A stretch of 40,431 nt of DNA, from positions 1 through 40,431 of the forward strand of contig CALJMY010000004.1 in the NCBI GenBank assembly GCA_937981905.1, in the 5' to 3' direction. Each line of letters starts with the position of its first letter. The first letter of the stretch is position 1. Below are positions 32,808 to 40,431 of the stretch, one piece after another. The translations under genes and the position numbers were made by a program. The stretch comes from an uncultured Enterobacterales bacterium (GTDB taxonomy: Bacteria > Pseudomonadota > Gammaproteobacteria > Enterobacterales > Psychrobiaceae). The notes beneath the pieces were generated by a model. That model saw only the letters and a list, made by a program, of their open reading frames with translations, was not told where the DNA came from and searched no databases.

Positions 32808-34001
32808 TTACACTGGAGTATTACTTTCTAACAATACCTTTGGAACAGGCGTAGCTTGAATACTTTCAGAAGGATAACATCCTAAGATTTTGATTTGCTT
32901 AGCGATACTATTTAACTTGTTAAGCGCTGATTGCATATCTGTATGATGCAGGTTGCAATCGACATCGATGTAAAACATCTCTTCCCAAGGATTACCTTGA
33001 ATAGGTCGTGATTCTAATTTTTTAATGCCAATATTATTTTCTTTCAAGACTAGTAAAGCATCAACCAATGCACCTGTTTGCTGGTGGGTAGACATTATAA
33101 ATGTCGTTTTTGCTGGGATTTGAACAGCAACATCAACAGCTTTTCTTGCAACAACAATAAATCGACTATGGTTTTCTTTTTGATTAGCAACCTTATCTTT
33201 TACTGAAATAAGATCATATAAAACTCCACCTTCTTGCGAACCAATTACTGCACAATTGGGTGTGTTTAATTCTTGAACTTTAGCCATCGCCGCCGCAGTA
33301 CTATCTACAAACTCAAATTTAACATTGTTAAGTTGTGATAAAAACTTAGCACATTGTTGATAAGGCTGTGCATGACAATAAATAGTATCAATAGCTTCTA
33401 TGCTTGTCTTTTGACTTGTTAATAAGCAATGCTCTACAGGCTGAGTTAATTCACCAACAATTGATAATGAAGTATGCTGAAGTAAATCATAAACTTCATT
33501 GATACTACCTGAACTTGTGTTTTCAATAGGTAGCATACCGAATTCAGCTTGGCCTGATTCTACAGTATTAATGATAGAGTCGAATGAATCACAACCTATT
33601 TCAACAATACTGTCTACACGTCGTGAGAAGTATCTGTGGCTTGCTAGATAGCTATATGAACCTTTGGCACCTAAAAAAGCAACACGTGTAATTGGTGATT
33701 CGTGTTGAACGTTAGCACGTTCTTGTAACCAAGCTTGCTGATTCAATACTGAATCTTCAATAATGACATGGAATAGTTTTGCTACGTAATGCGCATCTAA
33801 TCCAAGCTTGTGGCCACGTTGAATAAGATCTATTAAAAGTTCTTCTTCACGAGTTTCATCACGAACATTTTTTACCGTATCAATTTTTGATTGCGCTACG
33901 CTTAAGCTCAGTTGACGTCGTTCGCCAAGTAGTTTTAGTAGCTCTTGATCTAACGCGGTTATTTTTTCCCGTACTTGAGATAGCACGACTACCTTACTCA
34001 T
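32808..34001 (-). CDS. pheA: Bifunctional chorismate mutase/prephenate dehydratase (P-protein)
   Basis: Converts chorismate to prephenate and then to phenylpyruvate for phenylalanine synthesis. It has 397 residues. An AroQ chorismate mutase domain (about 5-90) is followed by prephenate dehydratase (about 105-285), with Gly-Ala-Lys-Gly-Ser-Tyr-Ser, Glu-Asn-Thr-Ser-Ser-Gly-Ser and Asn-His-Ser-Arg-Phe. A C-terminal ACT domain (about 298-378) contains Glu-Ser-Arg-Pro-Ile-Gln-Gly-Asn-Pro-Trp-Glu, the phenylalanine-sensing motif. AAGGTGAG precedes the ATG. A 13-codon ORF overlaps the start, but no classical Phe-rich leader with an attenuator is visible. Confidence 0.97.
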   Translation of the reverse strand: MSKVVVLSQVREKITALDQELLKLLGERRQLSLSVAQSKIDTVKNVRDETREEELLIDLIQRGHKLGLDAHYVAKLFHVIIEDSVLNQQAWLQERANVQHESPITRVAFLGAKGSYSYLASHRYFSRRVDSIVEIGCDSFDSIINTVESGQAEFGMLPIENTSSGSINEVYDLLQHTSLSIVGELTQPVEHCLLTSQKTSIEAIDTIYCHAQPYQQCAKFLSQLNNVKFEFVDSTAAAMAKVQELNTPNCAVIGSQEGGVLYDLISVKDKVANQKENHSRFIVVARKAVDVAVQIPAKTTFIMSTHQQTGALVDALLVLKENNIGIKKLESRPIQGNPWEEMFYIDVDCNLHHTDMQSALNKLNSIAKQIKILGCYPSESIQATPVPKVLLESNTPV

Positions 34002-34404
34002 TATTACTCACCTTAAAACACTTGTAGATATACATATAACCCTTAAATTTAGGGGGTGCGGGCTTAAGAGTCAATAGATATTTGCATATGGCTATATTCT
34101 CTTGTTATATCATCAAAGATAATAGATAAATTGGTGTGTATTTATAATAAATTTAGAATTTTATTCAATAGATTTATATAAACATTAAATTTTTTTCATC
34201 AAAAAATTATTATCTTATAATCAATGGGATAGGAGGTAGATATAGATTATCTTATTGTTTTTAATCTGTTTTAATTAGTGTTTATTGATTGGTAATTAAT
34301 AATTTATTACGTTATAAATAATAACGCTATATTACTAATAATTGCTGTATAGGAATATTGACGTTTAATGAGTTGTTAACACTATTTATTAATAAGGAGC
34401 TACT
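34002..34404. other. Divergent control region between pheA and the exported-protein gene (403 bases)
   Basis: It holds the pheA promoter (listed separately), a 6-bp inverted repeat CGTTAT-AAATA-ATAACG (34310-34326) and very AT-rich sequence. A perfect AGGAGGT at 34231-34237 is not followed by a start codon. Nothing else is recognisable. Confidence 0.5.
34046..34074 (-). promoter_or_regulatory. Predicted pheA promoter
   Basis: On the minus strand TTGACT (34069-34074) and TAAATT (34046-34051) are spaced by 17 bases. Transcription would start only about 35-40 bases before the pheA ATG. Confidence 0.6.
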
Positions 34405-34767
34405 ATGGATAAAGTTCTGTTAATTGTTTTTTCGTTATTTAGTACAACCGTAAGTGCAGTCTCAATGGAAAATAGGATATTTTCATTGGATGCTAATCAA
34501 ATCAATTTCAAAGTAGGTGAAATAATAGCAAAGGATAATGTTTTTTTAAGAATAAAGTCCTTTGATGATATTTATAAACTAACCAATAAAAGTAATGTTG
34601 CTTTGTCTGAAATTACTAAAAATAATGGTATTTTAAATATTGCATTATCTGATGGTTGGATTATGAAAGGGAGGATTATTGCAATATCGATCGGTAAAGA
34701 CACAGCCATTATTGAATCTGATGAGTTATATTTAATTAGTACCCGGTTAAAAACACAGCAACTATAA
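34405..34767 (+). CDS. Hypothetical exported protein (120 aa)
   Basis: A 120-residue protein with a short signal peptide (1-18, cleavage after Val-Ser-Ala). The roughly 100-residue remainder is of mixed alpha/beta character, with no cysteines and no membrane segment. Beta-prone stretches such as Gly-Trp-Ile-Met-Lys-Gly-Arg-Ile-Ile-Ala-Ile-Ser-Ile-Gly occur near the C-terminus. I do not recognise the family. An excellent ribosome-binding site (AAGGAG) precedes the ATG, and a clear terminator follows, so it is a real single-gene unit. It is convergent with the Lap operon, which offers no firm functional clue, though an envelope role is possible. Confidence 0.75.
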   Translation: MDKVLLIVFSLFSTTVSAVSMENRIFSLDANQINFKVGEIIAKDNVFLRIKSFDDIYKLTNKSNVALSEITKNNGILNIALSDGWIMKGRIIAISIGKDTAIIESDELYLISTRLKTQQL

Positions 34768-34789
34768 ATTATTAATAATCTGTAATATA

Positions 34790-34817
34790 AAAAAGGGCCT
34801 ATATATAGGCCCTTTTT
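34790..34817. terminator. Bidirectional intrinsic terminator between the exported-protein gene and lapD
   Basis: AAAAAGGGCCT (34790-34800) and AGGCCCTTTTT (34807-34817) form a perfect stem with an ATATAT loop and T tracts in both directions. Confidence 0.95.
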
Positions 34818-34828
34818 CTTTGTGTAAA

Positions 34829-36760
34829 TTAAGTTGTATGAGGATCAATTTCAACAGGTGGATAAATGAATCCTTGATATCCATTTGGTTTAAGTGATCT
34901 AAAGTTAGTTAATTGTGCCTCATCTTCAATTGCTGTCACAATAACTTCAATACCTAACCCTTTAGCAACGTTAACTAAAGCACGGCATAACTCACTATTT
35001 TGCTCTGTTTTATTATAAAACGAGAAGGATTGATCAAGTTTCACATATGTTGGTTTTATCTGTTGTAAATAATTTAATGAACCAATACGTCGACCACACT
35101 GATCAATACCAAAATTAGAACCATATTCTTTAATCGTTTCACATAATGCTATACATTCAGCTAGATTACTGCTCACTACTGATTCTGGTATCTCAAATTG
35201 AATCTTGTGTGAATTTTTTGCACTCTGTAAAAATAGTTCCAACCATTGGTGGAATGTAGTGTCTTTAACACTGTCACTTGTTAAGTTAACTGCGATAGGT
35301 TCGTGAGTCTTTGCAAGAACATTATTATTAATAATCGATTTTAATATATATTTATCTAATTGATTCCCTAATGATAATAATTCTACATAAGGCATGAAAA
35401 CACCAGCATTAAGTACTTGGCCATCAATATTTAATCGGCAATATACTTCACGCTGAATAACCTCATTACTATTCATTTTATGAACTGGCTGCCACTGAAA
35501 AACAAATCGATTATTGTTAATAGAATGAGTTAATTTGGTGCGCCATTCTTCACGAGAAAATTTATGTTGTTTCTTACTATCAAACCATTGAATCGTGTTC
35601 TTTTCTTTAGTTGCTTGTTGAAGTGCATTATCTGATTGTGACATGAGTTCAGATGGCTTCATATCTCCATCACGCGAGCTAACGCCTAAATAGAAATTAT
35701 TATTTGGCTCACAACCAGCTTTAGACATTTCTTGGTTGATAACACGTACTAATGTTTGAACATAGCTAGTGATTTGTTCTTGTTCACCTTTCGTTATTAA
35801 GAAAGCAAATTCATTATTAGCGATACGCGCAATAATTGATTCGGCTACTTTAGGTAGTTGTTGTTGCATAGTTTCAGCTAGAACTTTAATTGTTTCATCT
35901 CTAACTTGATATCCATACTTACTATGGATCTCTTCCAACCAATCGAATTTAGCGAGTATTAAACCGCCATATCCGGGTTCGTTTAACCAACCATTAAGCT
36001 GTGCTGATAAATATTGGCGATTAGGTAGGTTAGATACACGATCAACTAAGCTATCTTTACGTAATGAATCAACTTCATTATCTAATGTTGTAAATACTTT
36101 CTTTAATTGTGTGGACATTGAATTAATTGAGATTACAACATCTTTCAATTCTGACGTTGAAGGTAGTGGCATGTCTTTATGAAATTTTTGTTCAGCAATA
36201 CCCTTTGCATGCTCAGCAATTTCATTTAATGGTTTAAGTATCCGTGCCAATCGTAAACGTAAAACAATAAGCGATAATATGAACAATATAGATAATATAA
36301 GTAGAGTATCGTTCATGATACGCCATAATTCTCTATAGCCTAATCCAGGATGAGCTTCTATTTCTAGTGTAGCTAATTGCATCCAACCTGATGTAATTAA
36401 GCTTTCTTTTGTTTGGGCTTCAAATAACCCGAGATTAGAAAACCAAGATGGAACACCTTCAAATGTAATCGGATTTTCCCAAGTTTGAGTTTGGTTATCA
36501 ACTAGCCATGTTAATGTTACACGACGATAAAAACCACCTTCAAAAATAACATTAATTAATGTTTCTGCACCTACTAAGTCACCAGTTTCTAGATGTGGCT
36601 TAAGCATTAAACTTAATGATGTGCTTGTATTATTAAGGTCAGATGTCATCTGCTGGGTCATAAAGTCTTTTGTTTCACTAAACTGAAAGTAGACTATACT
36701 CGACATAACAAGTAAAAATAATCCAAATAACAGTGAATTGATTTGTTGAAACAAGGTCAT
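34829..36760 (-). CDS. lapD: LapD-like c-di-GMP receptor with degenerate GGDEF and EAL domains
   Basis: A 643-residue inner-membrane protein: membrane helix (about 9-25), periplasmic LapD/MoxY-type sensor domain (about 26-150), second helix (about 151-170), HAMP (about 170-222), GGDEF-like (about 235-395) and EAL-like (about 405-635). The GGDEF motif reads Ala-Asn-Asn-Glu-Phe (314-318). The EAL motif is replaced by Glu-Val-Tyr (438-440) in Arg-Glu-Val-Tyr-Cys-Arg-Leu. Both catalytic functions are therefore very likely lost, as in Pseudomonas LapD, which binds c-di-GMP through its EAL domain and then holds LapG away from the adhesin. It is the last gene of the operon, seven bases after lapG, with GGAG ahead of its ATG. 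Confidence 0.93.
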   Translation of the reverse strand: MTLFQQINSLLFGLFLLVMSSIVYFQFSETKDFMTQQMTSDLNNTSTSLSLMLKPHLETGDLVGAETLINVIFEGGFYRRVTLTWLVDNQTQTWENPITFEGVPSWFSNLGLFEAQTKESLITSGWMQLATLEIEAHPGLGYRELWRIMNDTLLILSILFILSLIVLRLRLARILKPLNEIAEHAKGIAEQKFHKDMPLPSTSELKDVVISINSMSTQLKKVFTTLDNEVDSLRKDSLVDRVSNLPNRQYLSAQLNGWLNEPGYGGLILAKFDWLEEIHSKYGYQVRDETIKVLAETMQQQLPKVAESIIARIANNEFAFLITKGEQEQITSYVQTLVRVINQEMSKAGCEPNNNFYLGVSSRDGDMKPSELMSQSDNALQQATKEKNTIQWFDSKKQHKFSREEWRTKLTHSINNNRFVFQWQPVHKMNSNEVIQREVYCRLNIDGQVLNAGVFMPYVELLSLGNQLDKYILKSIINNNVLAKTHEPIAVNLTSDSVKDTTFHQWLELFLQSAKNSHKIQFEIPESVVSSNLAECIALCETIKEYGSNFGIDQCGRRIGSLNYLQQIKPTYVKLDQSFSFYNKTEQNSELCRALVNVAKGLGIEVIVTAIEDEAQLTNFRSLKPNGYQGFIYPPVEIDPHTT

Positions 36761-36767
36761 TGCTGTA

Positions 36768-37469
36768 TTACTCCAATTTTAACTTAGGTTGTTTTAAGTT
36801 TTTTACACCAAGGCGTTGTTTTAAGCTTGTCCAACGTTTCAATCGTTTAGAGTTACCAGCTAACACACCACGTCCTTTTTCTTTGTTTAACCATAACTGT
36901 GTACCGTTAAAACTATACACAGGTAATAAGTCATTTCTTTTAGTTGCTGGTTTAATTTCACCATCAATATTATCTAATATCAGAGGTATAGAACCAGGGG
37001 TATCATAATAAGCAAGCACCATATGATATTGATTAAGCTTCAATGCTTTAACCATTGTAATTCTCATTTTTTTATCAGGAACACCAAGTTGTAATAGTGT
37101 GTAATACTTTGCGATCGAATAATCTTCACAATCACCACCACTTGCCCCAATAAACTCTACTGGTGTTGCCCAATAATTTTTAACTCCCCATAAAGTAATA
37201 TCATCGACAAAACGGAATAAATTAAAAAATTTATTTACCTTTTTTAATTTATCAACTTCTGATAATGCTTTACTCTGGGTAAGTATTTTTATCCAAGCGT
37301 TTCCTCGTTTTTCTGCTCTAGCGCCATAAACTTTTTTAAGCGCAGAAATTATCTCTTTATTTTCAATTTCATTAGATAGTTTTGCAGAGGTATTATTAGT
37401 TAAGATAGCCATTACAATAAATATTTGTAATGACCACTTTACAGATAAGGTTAAGGATTTATAGCCCAT
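36768..37469 (-). CDS. lapG: LapG-like periplasmic transglutaminase-type cysteine protease
   Basis: A 233-residue exported protein with an N-terminal signal sequence (about 1-29) and a bacterial transglutaminase-like cysteine protease domain. The catalytic triad is visible as Cys114 in Gly-Gly-Asp-Cys-Glu-Asp, His149 in Tyr-His-Met-Val and Asp166 in Leu-Asp-Asn-Ile-Asp. The Asp-Cys-Glu-Asp acidic cluster is the calcium-binding site described for LapG. In the known system it clips a giant surface adhesin near its N-terminus, releasing cells from the biofilm when c-di-GMP is low; LapD restrains it. The gene is eight bases after the OmpA-like lipoprotein gene and seven before lapD. Confidence 0.94.
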   Translation of the reverse strand: MGYKSLTLSVKWSLQIFIVMAILTNNTSAKLSNEIENKEIISALKKVYGARAEKRGNAWIKILTQSKALSEVDKLKKVNKFFNLFRFVDDITLWGVKNYWATPVEFIGASGGDCEDYSIAKYYTLLQLGVPDKKMRITMVKALKLNQYHMVLAYYDTPGSIPLILDNIDGEIKPATKRNDLLPVYSFNGTQLWLNKEKGRGVLAGNSKRLKRWTSLKQRLGVKNLKQPKLKLE

Positions 37470-37477
37470 ATTCGGAA

Positions 37478-38074
37478 TTAGAAACCGCTAGCAGTATAAA
37501 TAGTCCATTTCATCGCCGTTGATTGCTCTGTACCTGATAATGCTGCAACAATTCGGCGATTTTCTGAATGTGCTTGTGGTGTATCATTTTTATTTAATAA
37601 GAAATCAAATCCATAACCTATAGCCGCCACTCTAAACGGTGCTATTCCGTATTTCGTTTTAAGAACATTTGCTACTGCATTCGCTCTATTCTCTGATAAT
37701 ATTTGATTTAGTTCTTGTGAACCTTGTTGACTACAATGCCCTTCAATCGTGACGTGGCTTCCTGGAAATTTATTCATGAAATCACTGATTTCGCGAATTT
37801 TTTCGTAATCTATTTGATTAATTTCCGCTGAGTTATTAAGGAAATTTATTTTTAGCGTAATACTATCTTCAATACGTTTAACACTACTACATCCATTATT
37901 ATCGATATTAGCACCTAAGAATGTATCAGCACATTTTTCACGTGCTTCAATAATACCGTCATGATCTAAATCTTCTAAGTTATATTTTTGAACTACAGTT
38001 TGTTCAATATCAACAATATCGTTTGCACAACCAGTTAGTATAATTGTGCTCAATAACAGCATAATTAATTTCAT
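37478..38074 (-). CDS. OmpA-family lipoprotein of the adhesin secretion operon
   Basis: A 198-residue lipoprotein with lipobox Leu-Thr-Gly-Cys16. A short segment with Asp-Leu-Asp-His-Asp-Gly and Asp-Asn-Asn-Gly-Cys (about 35-62) resembles a thrombospondin type 3 calcium-binding repeat, and an OmpA-like peptidoglycan-binding domain follows (about 72-185). The usual Gly-His-x-Asp reads Gly-His-Cys-Ser (112-115), so the aspartate that contacts diaminopimelate in OmpA is missing. The partner Arg130 in Leu-Ser-Glu-Asn-Arg-Ala is kept. It overlaps the start of the next gene's context tightly (its ATG abuts the lapE stop) and probably ties the secretion channel or adhesin to the cell wall. That role is inferred from operon position. 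Confidence 0.88.
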   Translation of the reverse strand: MKLIMLLLSTIILTGCANDIVDIEQTVVQKYNLEDLDHDGIIEAREKCADTFLGANIDNNGCSSVKRIEDSITLKINFLNNSAEINQIDYEKIREISDFMNKFPGSHVTIEGHCSQQGSQELNQILSENRANAVANVLKTKYGIAPFRVAAIGYGFDFLLNKNDTPQAHSENRRIVAALSGTEQSTAMKWTIYTASGF

Positions 38075-39486
38075 TATTTAATACCCCCTTCATAATATTG
38101 CTCACCTTTCCATAAATTGGAGCGGGTAACTCTTAATGAATCAAGCAATTGGCCTGTTGCATTAAGTAAACGATATTGTGCATCAATGTTTTGATACTTT
38201 GCTTCAAGGTAGTCTGTTCGTGCTTCAAACAATTCATTTTCAGTATCAAGCAAGTCTAAAAGGCTACGTTGGCCTAATTTAAATTGTTGTTCATAAGCTG
38301 CTTGAGTTTGTTTAGATGAATCAACATGCTGTTGAATATATTGTAACTGCATTGTTAACAGTTCAAATGCATTCCAAGATAAATTAAATCCTTCAGTGAG
38401 ATCTCTATGGGCTTTTCGGTTTAACTCAACAGCTTCACTGATTTGATAAGCCGCTGCACGAGTTTGAGCATTATTACTACCACCTGAATACAGATTATAT
38501 CTCAATCGAATCATAGCAGAAGCTGTATTATTATGGCTGTGATCATTATTACCAAAGCTATCAATACCATCTTCACCTGCTATATTATTATTAGCCGTTG
38601 CATCTACTTCAAAGGTAATTGTAGGATAAAGACTCGATTTAAACGTTTCTTTTGCATACCGTGCAGCTTTTATATCATTTAAAGATGATTTAATCACCGG
38701 ATGATATGTGGTTGCCATTTGTAACCCTTCGCTACGTGCAGTTGGAAGCATCTCTGCATCAGGGATTGGTACAATTAACTCTTCAGGTTGATGATTAACC
38801 AGTTTAACAAATGATGAAACCGTATCTCTGTAGTTATTTGTGGCAGAAATTAAGTTAACATTTGCACGTGCTAAACGGCCTGTAACTTGAGATAAATCAG
38901 CTATACTTCCAAGCCCTGATTCAGTTCTTTCTTTTATTTGTTCGTAAATATTTTGATGTGTTTGTAGGTTTTTTTCAGATAACGATAAGATTTCTTTATT
39001 TCGAAGAACTTCACTATAAACTTGTGCAACATCTAATGCTAAATCTTCAGCTGTTGAAAATAATGTCCATTGTTCAGCACTTGCTTCATGTTCTGTTCGC
39101 GAACTATCATTACTTGTATTAAAACCATCGAACAACATTTGTCTTAAAGATAGACTAAATTCACCGCGATTTAAATTAGTTTTACCGTCATCATTTAGAG
39201 TATCACGACGTGTCGATGGACTATTAGTTTCTTCTACTCCATAACCTGCAGTTAAATCGATTGTTGGAAAATATCCTGCATTAGCTTGATTATGACGTTC
39301 TTCAAATACTTTAAATCTAGTCAGAGCTATACGTAGGTCAGGGTTATTATCTAACGCTTGCGCAACAGCTTGTTCTAATGTTTGAGCATTGGTTACAGAC
39401 GTAAATAACAAACCACTTAAAATAGCACAAGCAATAAATGAAAATTGCTTAGTAGTATTTATCTGTAACATTTTTATGAATCTCAT
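38074..39486 (-). CDS. lapE: TolC-family outer-membrane channel (LapE-like)
   Basis: A 470-residue outer-membrane efflux protein for type I secretion. The signal peptide ends at Val-Thr-Asn-Ala, followed by Leu-Glu-Gln-Ala-Val-Ala-Gln-Ala-Leu-Asp-Asn-Asn-Pro-Asp-Leu, a hallmark TolC N-terminus. Two coiled-coil repeats of the OEP domain follow, with Arg-Leu-Arg-Tyr-Asn-Leu-Tyr-Ser-Gly-Gly and Gly-Gln-Arg-Ser-Leu-Leu-Asp-Leu-Leu-Asp-Thr-Glu-Asn-Glu-Leu. The start is set at ATG 39486 with GAAAGGG six bases ahead; an in-frame TTG at 39501 is less likely. The gene sits 17 bases after the membrane fusion protein gene, and its stop touches the start of the OmpA-like gene. Confidence 0.93.
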   Translation of the reverse strand: MRFIKMLQINTTKQFSFIACAILSGLLFTSVTNAQTLEQAVAQALDNNPDLRIALTRFKVFEERHNQANAGYFPTIDLTAGYGVEETNSPSTRRDTLNDDGKTNLNRGEFSLSLRQMLFDGFNTSNDSSRTEHEASAEQWTLFSTAEDLALDVAQVYSEVLRNKEILSLSEKNLQTHQNIYEQIKERTESGLGSIADLSQVTGRLARANVNLISATNNYRDTVSSFVKLVNHQPEELIVPIPDAEMLPTARSEGLQMATTYHPVIKSSLNDIKAARYAKETFKSSLYPTITFEVDATANNNIAGEDGIDSFGNNDHSHNNTASAMIRLRYNLYSGGSNNAQTRAAAYQISEAVELNRKAHRDLTEGFNLSWNAFELLTMQLQYIQQHVDSSKQTQAAYEQQFKLGQRSLLDLLDTENELFEARTDYLEAKYQNIDAQYRLLNATGQLLDSLRVTRSNLWKGEQYYEGGIK

Positions 39487-39503
39487 TCTAAACCCTTTCA
39501 AAA

Positions 39504-40431
39504 TTATTGTTCTCTTAACGCTGATTGCCTAGCTCGCAGTACAGGATTAAGTATATATTCCAGTACTGTGCGCTTTCCTGTAATAACATCAACAGTTGTC
39601 ATCATTCCCGGAATGATAGGAAGCTCAGTTTTATCTTTCTTTATTATACTAGATGAATCAGTTCTAACTCTAATTATATAAAAGCTATTCCCTTTTTCAT
39701 CTTGCGTTGTATCAGCACTAATATGTTCTACTTTACCCGCTAATCCACCATATTTTGCAAAATCGTAAGCTGTAATTTTTACAACAGCTGGTAATCCAGG
39801 ATGTAAAAATGCAATATCCTGTGGTTTTATTTTTGCTTCAATTAATAATTTATCTTCAGAGGGGACTATTTCTATTAATGCTTGTCCTGATGCAATTACT
39901 CCACCAAGAGTATTGATATGTATAGTTTTTATTGTCCCAACAACTGGAGAAACTATTAAAGCTTTTTCAAGTTTGTCTTGTACACCAACTTGAGCTTCAC
40001 TCATTCGAGATAACTCTGATTGCATTTTATTGAGGTCAGCACGAGTGTCTGTTCGATACTTTAATGCTGTTTCTCGGCGTTGAAGAATAGTTTCATTTAA
40101 TGACGAACTCGTTTGAGGTCGTAATAATTTCACTGCATTTAATTCACCTTGCAGGTCATTAACATTACGTTCTAATTTTAATAACTCAACAGCGGGTATT
40201 ATGTTTTTCTCAGCAAGTGGTCTAGTCAGTAATAACTCTTTATTTGCAAACTCATAACTTCTTTGTAAGGTCGCTATTTTAGAATCAAGTTCATCTATTT
40301 CATGAGATTTTTGCTCTATTTTAGCACCTTGTATAGCGAGTTGATTAACTAAACTATCTAATCTTCCATGATACTCTTGTTGTTGTCTTGCAACTAAATC
40401 GGGCATTTTTGATTTTAAGTCGTTAGTAAAA
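39504..40431 (-). CDS. lapC: Type I secretion membrane fusion protein (HlyD/LapC family), partial
   Basis: The C-terminal 308 residues or so of a periplasmic adaptor; the reading frame stays open through the right edge. A long coiled-coil hairpin (heptad-rich, with Glu-Leu-Leu-Leu-Thr-Arg-Pro-Leu at the turn) is followed by a lipoyl/barrel-sandwich segment (Ser-Pro-Val-Val-Gly-Thr-Ile). A beta-barrel domain comes next, and the family-typical end reads Pro-Gly-Met-Met-Thr-Thr-Val-Asp-Val-Ile-Thr-Gly-Lys-Arg-Thr-Val-Leu. It links an inner-membrane ABC exporter to the TolC-type channel. Because lapE, lapG and lapD follow, the cargo is expected to be a large RTX or repeat adhesin; the ABC transporter should lie just outside the window. 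Confidence 0.93.
   Translation of the reverse strand, partial: FTNDLKSKMPDLVARQQQEYHGRLDSLVNQLAIQGAKIEQKSHEIDELDSKIATLQRSYEFANKELLLTRPLAEKNIIPAVELLKLERNVNDLQGELNAVKLLRPQTSSSLNETILQRRETALKYRTDTRADLNKMQSELSRMSEAQVGVQDKLEKALIVSPVVGTIKTIHINTLGGVIASGQALIEIVPSEDKLLIEAKIKPQDIAFLHPGLPAVVKITAYDFAKYGGLAGKVEHISADTTQDEKGNSFYIIRVRTDSSSIIKKDKTELPIIPGMMTTVDVITGKRTVLEYILNPVLRARQSALREQ

Noticed and set aside
34231-34237. Perfect AGGAGGT suggesting a hidden gene start
   Set aside because: No ATG or GTG occurs at a suitable distance, and the nearest TTG opens a frame of only a few codons.

Overview
The window is about 40 kb of AT-rich chromosomal DNA from a marine-type gammaproteobacterium. The gene content, protein sequences and gene order (ampD-ampE-pdhR-aceEF-lpdA, DAHP synthase-tyrA next to convergent pheA, Lap-type adhesin secretion) fit Alteromonadales, most likely Colwelliaceae such as Colwellia or Thalassotalea. 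That placement is inferred from the look of the proteins, not from a search. I see no rRNA, tRNA, CRISPR array, insertion sequence or phage. Most of the window is core metabolism, with two accessory-looking islands.

Layout. 1-950: two minus-strand envelope genes, a partial multi-membrane protein resembling PglL-type oligosaccharyltransferases and a membrane-anchored retropepsin-like protease. 960-2450: ampD and ampE (muropeptide recycling). 2770-9890: pdhR with a textbook operator, then aceE, aceF (three lipoyl domains) and lpdA, which form the pyruvate dehydrogenase complex. 9960-13700: minus strand, with a sensor-only dCache protein lacking an output domain, a CorC/CNNM transporter-like protein, YpjD, and a 56-residue CPxC small protein. 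13767-15096: a 2-hydroxyacid dehydrogenase and a small membrane protein.

15537-20770 is a FecI-type sigma factor, a FecR-type anti-sigma factor and a large TonB-dependent receptor, packed as one operon. The receptor ORF carries two signal peptides: an N-terminal one followed by an STN signalling domain, and a second complete signal peptide (from Met133) preceded by a ribosome-binding-site-like stretch. It looks like an in-frame fusion of an STN gene onto a ready-made receptor, or a dual-start gene. This is the most unusual feature in the window.

20967-34001: housekeeping genes. These are a DUF4202 protein, cdd, ygfZ, serA, a BenE transporter, rpiA, a PGPGW membrane protein, a GIY-YIG protein, a PCu(A)C copper chaperone, queG, a DUF2999 protein, and the aromatic amino acid genes for DAHP synthase, tyrA and pheA. 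34405-34767 is an unrecognised exported protein. 34829-40431 (minus) is a Lap-type biofilm adhesin module: a type I secretion membrane fusion protein (cut by the window edge), TolC-type LapE, an OmpA-like lipoprotein, the LapG periplasmic protease and LapD, a c-di-GMP receptor with degenerate GGDEF and EAL motifs. The ABC transporter and the giant adhesin are expected beyond the right edge.

Convergent gene pairs are separated by clear, often bidirectional, intrinsic terminators. Several start codons are GTG or TTG where the ribosome-binding site or family alignment demands it.
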